Source: an uncultured Opitutaceae bacterium
Lineage (GTDB): Bacteria > Verrucomicrobiota > Verrucomicrobiia > Opitutales > Opitutaceae
Direction of reading: 5' to 3'
DNA length: 21,136 nucleotides
NCBI GenBank assembly: GCA_903885525.1
Contig: CAISJA010000434.1
Coordinates: 1-21,136 of the forward strand
Shown here one piece after another: positions 15,658 through 21,136 of this stretch. Below the pieces are notes generated by a model. That model ran no database searches. It had not been told where the DNA came from and saw only the letters and a program-made list of their open reading frames with translations. Every line of letters starts with the position of its first letter. The first letter of the stretch is position 1. The translations under genes and the position numbers were made by a program.

Positions 15658-15913
15658 TCAGGCCAGCTTCACCCCTTTCTCCGCCAGCAGCCGGCGCGGC
15701 GTCCCGGTGAAGACGGCGTGCCGCTCGGCGGCGGTCAGCGGGGGAACGGAGGATGTTTTCCCGCACGGGCGCCACGCTGGGTGCGGGGGCGTAATCGGTG
15801 CCGAACACGATGCGGTCGGCGCCAAACACGCGCACCGCGAGGGCGATGGCCTCCGACCCGCGGCCGCCGGCGCCAAGCGCGGTGGTGCGGAGGAATTCGC
15901 GACGGGTGGACAT
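15658..15913 (-). pseudogene. Amidohydrolase remnant with internal deletion and frameshift
   Basis: Begins MSTRREFLRTTALGAGG, nearly the same Tat signal as the neighbouring amidohydrolase, and jumps directly to the C-terminal metal-site region (RVFGADRIVFGTDYAPAPS), so roughly 300 internal codons are missing. One surplus base in a run of five C (G on the plus strand, 15740-15744) then shifts the frame; dropping it restores SPLTAAERHAVFTGTPRRLL and ends at a stop at 15658-15660. With no DxHxH metal site it cannot be an active hydrolase. It is a decayed tandem paralogue, 16 nt downstream of the intact gene. Confidence 0.88.
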
Positions 15914-15929
15914 GGAGGGAGGTGGAGGT

Positions 15930-17099
15930 TTAGCTGAGACCCTTCGACTTGAGCAGGGCGCGGGTGTTGTCGACATAGAGCAACTGGCGCTGGGCGGGAG
16001 TGAGCACCTTGTCCAACGCCGCCACGGACGGGGCGAGCCGGTCGGTCGCCGCCCCGCCGCCCACGCCGTAATCCGTTCCGAAGAGGATGCGGTCGGCGCC
16101 GAATTTTTCGGCTGCGTAGGCCACCCAGTTCGGACTGCTGCCGGAGTAGGGTCCGGGTTCGAGGTAGATCCGGCGGAGCCGCGCGAGGGGATCCTTCAGC
16201 CCGAGCCGCGGGCCGGCTGCGATGATCGAGTCGATCAGGTAGGGAAAGAATCCGCCGAGCATGATCACCTGCACGGAGACATCCGGATAGGGGTCGAGGA
16301 AATCGGTGAGCCCGAGGGTGAGCGCGCCGTTCACGAGGTGGGTGTTGCTGATCACGCTCCAGCGGAGCGCGTCGGTGTCTGTGGGAATGATGAGCGGCGG
16401 CTGCCCCGGCACGGTGGCGCTGGCGGGGGCGCGATGCACGAAGAAGTGCGAGCCCAGCTTTTGGGCGGCGGCGAAGAGCGGCGCCAGGGTGCGGGCGCCC
16501 GCCAGCGTGGTGAAGGCATTGAGCGGCAGCGCGCCGCCGATGAGGCCGAGTTCCCGGTGTGCCCGGGTGAGCTCCTCCGCGGCCCAGACCGGATCCGCCG
16601 TGGGCAGGGCCGCCACGCCGAGAAAGCGGTCCGGATGCTGCCGGACGATGGCCGCCAGCTCGTCGTTCAGGCCGCGGAAGAAGGGGCGGAGCTCCTCCAC
16701 GGGCAGGGTCGCATCGTAGCCGATGGCGACGGTGTAGCTGAGCAGCTGCCGCTGGATGCCGCTGGCGTCCAGGTGGCGGAGGCGCTGGGCCAGGTCGGAG
16801 GGCGAGGTGGGCGCCGCCTCGCGGGCGACGGCCGAGACGGTCGTGAGGTTTTCGAAGAGCTGCCGCCCCTGCGCATCGGCATAGACGCGCGGAGCCTTGG
16901 GGCGCCCGGACAGGAAACGCAGTTCGCCGGGGGTGATGAGGTGGCTGTGCCAGTCCACCAGCGGGCGCAGGCCGGCGGCGCCGGGCGCGGGCGGGGCCGG
17001 GGAGTCGGCCGGGGCGGCCCGGAGCAGGCCGGGCAGGGCGGTGGCGGCGACGGCGCCGAGCGTGGTGGTGCGGAGGAATTCGCGACGGGAGGTGTGCAT
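15930..17099 (-). CDS. Tat-exported amidohydrolase (amidohydrolase_2 / ACMSD-like)
   Basis: Metal-dependent TIM-barrel hydrolase or decarboxylase of 389 residues. The N-terminus MHTSRREFLRTT is a twin-arginine signal (R5, R6) with a hydrophobic stretch ending LLRAAP, so it acts in the periplasm. Metal-site residues visible: DWHSH at 49-53 (H51, H53), FFVHRA with H222 and FGTDY with D343. At the position where relatives have an (A)HxGG histidine, this protein reads VIMLGGFFPYL (M280), so one ligand may be replaced. The gene starts 12 nt after the TonB receptor stop and is surely cotranscribed with it, which suggests it processes what the receptor imports. The substrate cannot be inferred. Confidence 0.88.
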   Translation of the reverse strand: MHTSRREFLRTTTLGAVAATALPGLLRAAPADSPAPPAPGAAGLRPLVDWHSHLITPGELRFLSGRPKAPRVYADAQGRQLFENLTTVSAVAREAAPTSPSDLAQRLRHLDASGIQRQLLSYTVAIGYDATLPVEELRPFFRGLNDELAAIVRQHPDRFLGVAALPTADPVWAAEELTRAHRELGLIGGALPLNAFTTLAGARTLAPLFAAAQKLGSHFFVHRAPASATVPGQPPLIIPTDTDALRWSVISNTHLVNGALTLGLTDFLDPYPDVSVQVIMLGGFFPYLIDSIIAAGPRLGLKDPLARLRRIYLEPGPYSGSSPNWVAYAAEKFGADRILFGTDYGVGGGAATDRLAPSVAALDKVLTPAQRQLLYVDNTRALLKSKGLS

Positions 17100-17111
17100 G
17101 ATGAAGACGGT

Positions 17112-19694
17112 TTAGAACCGGTAGGTGAAGCGGCCTTGGAGGTTGAGCGGCTCGAGCTGGGTTGATCCGCCCGCAAAGTTCCGCTGGTTGGTGAGGTTTT
17201 GGGCGCTCAAGTCCACCGACCAGGCCGGGCGGTTGTAGCAGACGCCGAGGTTGATGTTGTATGCGGAGGGCACCGTCACGGAGCCGTTGGCATTGGCGAG
17301 GTAGGAGTCGCGGAGCCAGAGGTCCGTCTTGAGGCCGAAGCCGGAGCGGAACTGGTAGGAGGCGAACAGCGTGAAGTTGTTGCGCGGCAGATTGGTGATG
17401 CGCCAGTTGCCGATACCGAGCGAAGTCGAGCCGAGGATGTTGGTGGCGTTGTCGGCCACGATCGGCGTCGGCGCACTGAGGTTCTGGTTCAGGGTCAGGG
17501 CCCTGAGATTGCTGTAGTTCACGCCGACGGTGATGTAGCGGGTGGGCTGGTAGCGGAAGCTCGCCTCCACGCCTTGGTACCAGCCCTTGGCCAGCACCGG
17601 GTCGGCCCCGGGCACGGCGGTGAGGGTGAGGTCGCGGGTCTGGCGGTAGGCCGAGATGCTGCCGGTCAGCGTGTTTGGGATGAGCACGAATTTCGTGCCG
17701 AATTCGCGCAGTTCGCTCGTGCTGTGGAAATTCGCCGGATCATACTGGTTCGGCACCCCCCCGACCGTCGCCCAGGTGGGCGAGCCGGTCGTCATGCCGT
17801 TCAGGGCCACGATGTAGTCATAGGTGGCGTAGAGCGTGATCCAGGGGGCGGGCTTGAAGCTGAGGCTGGCCGAGGAGCTGGGCTCCCAGGCCTTGATCCC
17901 GTCGTGGATGCCGGCGAAGCTGGCATTCAGCGGCAGGGGATTTTCGATGTGGGAGAAGACCAGCGTGTCCCGGAGGCCGAGGTCGAGCAGCCAGTGTTCG
18001 CCCAGCTTGAGGCTGTGCTGCGTGTAGGCGCTGAGGCTGTGCGTCCAGGTGTAGTTGCCCGCGGTGCTGAGGTTGCCGCCGCTGGTGCCGGTGTTGGAGC
18101 CGCCGGGCGTGGTGTAGTTGCCGGGACTCTCCGGCACCTGCAGGTAGGTCCAGAATCCCTTCAGGTAGCCGAACCGGGTGAGAACCGGGGTCGTGGTGGT
18201 GCCGGAGAAGGGGAACACGGTGGTGCCAAAAAAGGCGTTGCGGGTGAACCCGGACGGATCGGCCGTCAGGTCAAACTGGTCGCCGGTCGGGCCGTAGCCG
18301 GCCGCTTCACCGTCCTTGTAGTTTTTCACCACCTCATACCGGTAGGAAAATCCCGTGTTGCTGTCGTGCCGGACCGGCAGCCCGAAGAGGGAGTAGTCGC
18401 GCTGGAGCAGCCCCTCGGTGCGGTTCTCCAGCGTGTGCGTGGTGATCCAGTTATAGAAGCCGCCATTGGAGGAGGTGTCCGTCTTGTAGTATTGGAAGAT
18501 CGTGTTGTTCAGCACCGTCAGGCCCGGGCTGAACACCTTCTTGATGCGCAGCTGGGTGTTGAGGGCGTCGGTCGTCGAAGGCCAGCCGGGGGCGTTGAGG
18601 GCGGCGGAGCCGCGGATCTGTTCCGGCTGGACCACGCCGGGGTCGAGCACGTAGCCGACGATCGACCCGGCTCCCGCGCTGCTGTTGCTGGTGGGGTCGG
18701 AGGTGGCGGCGCCCTTCAGGTAATTGGTGCCGGACTTGGTCCGCGTGAGCCAGCCGGTCACGGCGCCGGCGGCATTCAGCACCGGGGAATAGTACTTGGT
18801 CCCGACCTGGATGATGGGCGTGGCGGGACCGGCCAGATAGGTGCCGTTCTGGATGAGGGCGTCGGTGACGCGGTTCAGCGAGTTGTTCACCTTCCAGTCG
18901 AAGCTGCCGTACTCGAAGTTCCAGTCGATCGCCAGGCCGGCCGCTGGCAGCCAGGCCAGCGAGCCGTAGACATCGTGGAAGCGGTCGTCGACATTGCGGT
19001 AGTACGACTGCGTGTTCTCGGCCTGGTAGCTCAGGCGGTAGGCAAGCTTGCCGGGGCTGAGGGGGCCGCCGGTGTCGACGGTGAAGCTTTCGTTGTTTTT
19101 GAAACCCGTGCCATCCAGATAGAGCTGGCCGACCTTGAGGCTCACGGTGGTATGGGACCCGTCAAAATACGGCTTCTTCGTCAGGTAGTTGACATAGCCG
19201 GAGGTCCGCGCCGACGGGCCGTAGATCACCGGTGCCGGGCCGGCCACGATGTCGGCCGCTTCATAGGCGTTCAGCGTGAAGGGGCGGTTGTTCGACTGCC
19301 GTACCAGCATGCGCACGCCGTTCTGGTAAATGTCGGTCACCGAGCCACGGATGGTGGGCGAGCCGTAATTGGCGAGCTGACCGGTCGCCTGGTTCACCGC
19401 CGGGGAATAGCGCGTGAAGTCGCTGTAGCTGGAGATGATGTCGGCCGCGAACTGCTGCGGATTGATCTGGGTGATGCTGCGCGGGATGTCCTGGTAATCG
19501 GTCTCAAAGCCGTAGACGCCGCTGACGGGCCGGACGGGCAGCGTGGTCTCCAGCGACTTGGCGTTGGTGACGACAAACGGGTCCAGTTGCACGACTTCGC
19601 CTTCGGCGGCGGCGGTATCGGCCCGGAGCGGGTGGAGGAGGGAAAAAGCGAACGCCAGGGCGCCGCTGAGACGGTAAAACGAACGGGAAGACAT
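17112..19694 (-). CDS. TonB-dependent outer-membrane receptor (siderophore-type plug)
   Basis: Outer-membrane active-transport receptor of 860 residues. Sec signal peptide at 1-25 (cleavage after LRA), then EGEVVQLDPFVVT (31-43), an N-terminal motif I associate with Opitutaceae receptors and a possible TonB box. The plug domain shows YQDIPRSITQINPQQF, a siderophore-receptor style segment, then PTIRGS and VIYGPSARTSGYVNYLTKKP. The remainder is a beta-barrel rich in aromatic and Asn/Ser/Thr residues, ending in GRFTYRF with the C-terminal Phe needed for BAM assembly. It is first in an operon with the amidohydrolase. The substrate is not evident; a siderophore or small aromatic or carbohydrate ligand is possible. 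The leader contains a 15-nt palindrome. Confidence 0.95.
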   Translation of the reverse strand: MSSRSFYRLSGALAFAFSLLHPLRADTAAAEGEVVQLDPFVVTNAKSLETTLPVRPVSGVYGFETDYQDIPRSITQINPQQFAADIISSYSDFTRYSPAVNQATGQLANYGSPTIRGSVTDIYQNGVRMLVRQSNNRPFTLNAYEAADIVAGPAPVIYGPSARTSGYVNYLTKKPYFDGSHTTVSLKVGQLYLDGTGFKNNESFTVDTGGPLSPGKLAYRLSYQAENTQSYYRNVDDRFHDVYGSLAWLPAAGLAIDWNFEYGSFDWKVNNSLNRVTDALIQNGTYLAGPATPIIQVGTKYYSPVLNAAGAVTGWLTRTKSGTNYLKGAATSDPTSNSSAGAGSIVGYVLDPGVVQPEQIRGSAALNAPGWPSTTDALNTQLRIKKVFSPGLTVLNNTIFQYYKTDTSSNGGFYNWITTHTLENRTEGLLQRDYSLFGLPVRHDSNTGFSYRYEVVKNYKDGEAAGYGPTGDQFDLTADPSGFTRNAFFGTTVFPFSGTTTTPVLTRFGYLKGFWTYLQVPESPGNYTTPGGSNTGTSGGNLSTAGNYTWTHSLSAYTQHSLKLGEHWLLDLGLRDTLVFSHIENPLPLNASFAGIHDGIKAWEPSSSASLSFKPAPWITLYATYDYIVALNGMTTGSPTWATVGGVPNQYDPANFHSTSELREFGTKFVLIPNTLTGSISAYRQTRDLTLTAVPGADPVLAKGWYQGVEASFRYQPTRYITVGVNYSNLRALTLNQNLSAPTPIVADNATNILGSTSLGIGNWRITNLPRNNFTLFASYQFRSGFGLKTDLWLRDSYLANANGSVTVPSAYNINLGVCYNRPAWSVDLSAQNLTNQRNFAGGSTQLEPLNLQGRFTYRF

Positions 19695-20057
19695 GGTGGC
19701 AGGTGTTGGTGCTGGGTGGTGAAGCCTCCTGGGTCGGTGGTGGGCTCACAGGATGAGGAGCAAATCGCCTCCGGGGGTGCCGGTCGGCGGGAATTGTTGC
19801 CTTGGCTCCGGATCGGATCCGGCCAGGGCGGCACCGGGAACGACTTGCCCGGGGCCACGGCCCACGGCGCATCAGGCCGGCGGTGCAGTCAGGGCTTCAA
19901 CAACAACAATAAGCCGCGCCCCCTCCGGGCGAGGCCGTCGCGGAGCGGGCGGGACGGCGCGCGGAGCGGGCGCTTCCCTCCCGGAGCCACCAGGGTGGCC
20001 TGGCGGAAGCAACAAGGACGAGGAGGGCGGGTGGCCTGAGTCTGGGATCCATCGGCA
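19695..20057. other. Intergenic region upstream of the TonB receptor
   Basis: 363 nt with no supported gene. It contains the palindrome at 19808-19822, a CAACAACAACAATA tract at 19898-19911, and a direct repeat CGCGGAGCGGGCG near 19934 and 19957. I looked for a cobalamin-riboswitch B12 box and a Fur-like AT-rich box by eye and found neither. It also contains the 3' flank of the minus-strand gene at 20058. Confidence 0.5.
19808..19822. promoter_or_regulatory. 15-nt palindrome in the receptor leader
   Basis: CCGGATCGGATCCGG is a perfect 7-1-7 inverted repeat 114 nt upstream of the receptor start. It could be an operator for a dimeric regulator. It could also arise by chance in GC-rich DNA. Confidence 0.35.
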
Positions 20058-20840
20058 TCACAAGTTCAGGGCGTAGGATTGAAACCCCCGATAATGGAGC
20101 AGCAGCCGCTTGAGCAACTTGGTCAGCCCGCGGTCGGCTTGCGCCTGAGACCAATGATCGGGCAGTGACAGCTCGATTTCAAACGGCGTGAAAGGCAGGT
20201 CGCCGGCGATGCTCAGCGGCCCCGCCTCCACCGCCGCGCGGGAGACCGACTCGAATCGCACCGCCCAGGGCGGGAAGTCGGCGGAATTGAAAAGCTCGAT
20301 CCGGCTCGGCGAACTTTTGGGCGCCCGAAGGGTCCGCACCACCGCGCCGGGCTCGGGACCATCGGCTCCGACCAGGCGGATGAAACCCTGGTAGCCGCGG
20401 AGCCGGGCGTCCTGGGCCAGCAATTGGATCTCGGGCGCGCGCGACCGCCCCCAATGCTCGGCGGCAAGATCACGCCCGGTTTCGCCCCCCAGCCCGTCCA
20501 GCACGTTGATGGCCGGCAAAAAGGCCAGGTTCAGCCCCAGGCCGATTTCTTGCGACTGGAGCAGGGTTTCGACAAAGGAGAGCAACGCTTCCGCCCCCAC
20601 CTGATCGTCCCGGCGGGTCCCGGAGTAGAAGGCCAGCCGCAGCGAATCCGGCGAAGAATGCGGTCCGCAGTAGGCAAAGTGCGGCAGGTAACGGGCCTCG
20701 CCGCCGTCATAGAACGGTCCCAACGGTGATCCGAAAAGGAAGTCGGAAAGCTGGGCCAGATCATAGAGCCGGCTCAGCCGCTGCGGCAGGCTGGCGGGCG
20801 GCGCGATCGTGTTGCCGGACTGGCGGTCGGGATTGCTCAT
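20058..20840 (-). CDS. M14/AstE-like hydrolase-fold protein lacking zinc ligands
   Basis: Predicted soluble protein of 260 residues with no signal peptide. Its core follows the layout of the M14/succinylglutamate-desuccinylase-like proteins I know, where the order is G-H-G-D-E-P-A-G, N-P, G-R-D-L-N and L-H-x-D-D. Here the corresponding blocks read GTRRDDQVG (74-82), PAINVLDG (109-116), GRDLAAEHW (122-130) and RLVGAD (155-160). The first zinc His is thus Arg76, the Glu is Asp79, the later His is Val157, and the RDLN Asn is Ala. If the alignment holds, it is a pseudoenzyme. It lies 82 nt downstream of a sulfate-binding protein gene on the same strand, separated by a strong hairpin. The similarity is from memory and distant; treat the family call as tentative. 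Confidence 0.5.
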   Translation of the reverse strand: MSNPDRQSGNTIAPPASLPQRLSRLYDLAQLSDFLFGSPLGPFYDGGEARYLPHFAYCGPHSSPDSLRLAFYSGTRRDDQVGAEALLSFVETLLQSQEIGLGLNLAFLPAINVLDGLGGETGRDLAAEHWGRSRAPEIQLLAQDARLRGYQGFIRLVGADGPEPGAVVRTLRAPKSSPSRIELFNSADFPPWAVRFESVSRAAVEAGPLSIAGDLPFTPFEIELSLPDHWSQAQADRGLTKLLKRLLLHYRGFQSYALNL

Positions 20841-20867
20841 GGGTCAGCCTGCTGGGCGGTTTTGGCC

Positions 20868-20903
20868 GGCGCCTCCCTCCGTTTCAGCACCGAGGGAGAC
20901 GCC
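20868..20903 (-). terminator. Strong hairpin after the sulfate-binding protein gene
   Basis: A 12-bp stem (20868-20879 with 20892-20903, one G-T pair on the minus-strand transcript) and a 12-nt loop, starting 19 nt past the stop. No T-tract follows. It is probably a terminator or processing/stability element separating sbp from the downstream gene. Confidence 0.6.
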
Positions 20904-20922
20904 CGCCGGAATCAGCACCGGC

Positions 20923-21136
20923 TCACTTCTGATAGATCTGGTCGAACACGCCGCCGTCGGCGAAATGGGTTTTCTGGGCGTTGGTCCAGCCGCCGAAGAC
21001 CTGGTCCACGGTGATGAGGTTGATCGGCGGGAAGCGGTCGGCGTACTTGGCCGCCACCCGGGCATGGCGCGGCCGGTAATAGTTCCGGCCGGCGATTTCC
21101 TGGCCTTCGTCCGAATAGAGGTATTCGAGGTAGGCG
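20923..21136 (-). CDS. sbp: Sulfate ABC transporter substrate-binding protein, 3' part only
   Basis: Only the last 70 residues are in the window; the gene continues past the right edge. The segment (AYLEYLYSDEGQEIAGRNYY to GGVFDQIYQK) matches the conserved C-terminus of Sbp/CysP periplasmic sulfate- or thiosulfate-binding proteins: YRPR, KYADRFPPINLITVDQVFGGW and AQKTHFADGGVFDQIY. It delivers sulfate to the CysTWA permease. No cysT follows downstream on this strand; instead a hairpin and an M14-like gene come next, so the permease genes must be elsewhere or upstream. Sbp and CysP cannot be separated from this fragment. Confidence 0.9.
   Translation of the reverse strand, partial: AYLEYLYSDEGQEIAGRNYYRPRHARVAAKYADRFPPINLITVDQVFGGWTNAQKTHFADGGVFDQIYQK

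Noticed and set aside
17199..20039. Open frame of 946 codons antisense to the TonB receptor
   Set aside because: Low-complexity Gly/Ala/Val/Arg composition and complete overlap with a clearly recognisable receptor; it is a composition artefact.
19695..20057. Cobalamin or other riboswitch upstream of the TonB receptor
   Set aside because: No B12 box or other conserved riboswitch core could be recognised by eye in the leader.

Overview
The window looks like a chromosomal segment of a high-GC Verrucomicrobiota bacterium, most likely Opitutaceae. The main clues are a TonB-dependent receptor with the VVQLDPFVVT-type N-terminus common in that group, a single-chain glycyl-tRNA synthetase, and native genes whose leaders lack Shine-Dalgarno motifs and instead carry pyrimidine-rich, often CCTCC-like, stretches next to ATG. 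The assignment is inference from protein style and composition; no rRNA is present.

Layout. (i) 1-5709, plus strand: a tightly packed type IV pilus / type II secretion-like operon with a secretin (5' truncated by the window edge), a GspE/PilB ATPase, a pseudopilin, a PilM-PilN (GspL-like) protein and a PilO/GspM-like protein, several with 4-nt stop/start overlaps. (ii) 5710-9960: an accessory block holding one large gene, a superfamily 1 helicase fused to a C-terminal phospholipase-D-type nuclease domain. A 158-bp direct repeat, the 3' end of glyS, flanks it. One copy is the true end of the intact glyS gene (9960-11627, minus strand); the other is a decayed fragment (5831-5988) left beside the pilus operon. 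This is the structure expected of an element inserted at the 3' end of glyS that restored the gene, although no integrase is seen. (iii) 10985-11335: a lower-GC stretch inside glyS encodes an in-frame insert. (iv) 11835-12957: a conserved hypothetical protein and a secreted YceI-family protein. (v) 12982-14794, minus strand: a SIS-domain protein followed by a BadF-type N-acetylglucosamine kinase, the latter with an apparent frameshift near its N-terminus. (vi) 15076-15453: RidA. (vii) 15658-19694, minus strand: a TonB-dependent receptor, a Tat-exported amidohydrolase, and a deleted and frameshifted second amidohydrolase. (viii) 20058-21136, minus strand: the C-terminal end of a sulfate-binding protein, a strong hairpin, and a protein resembling M14/AstE-type hydrolases that appears to have lost its zinc ligands.

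How the parts fit. The pilus genes form one machine: outer-membrane pore, motor, fibre subunit and inner-membrane alignment complex. The helicase-nuclease gene is the best candidate for an accessory, possibly anti-phage, function, because of its architecture, flanking duplication, different leader style and different alanine-codon preference. The SIS/kinase pair suggests amino-sugar (cell-wall) salvage. The receptor/amidohydrolase pair suggests uptake and cleavage of an unidentified small molecule.
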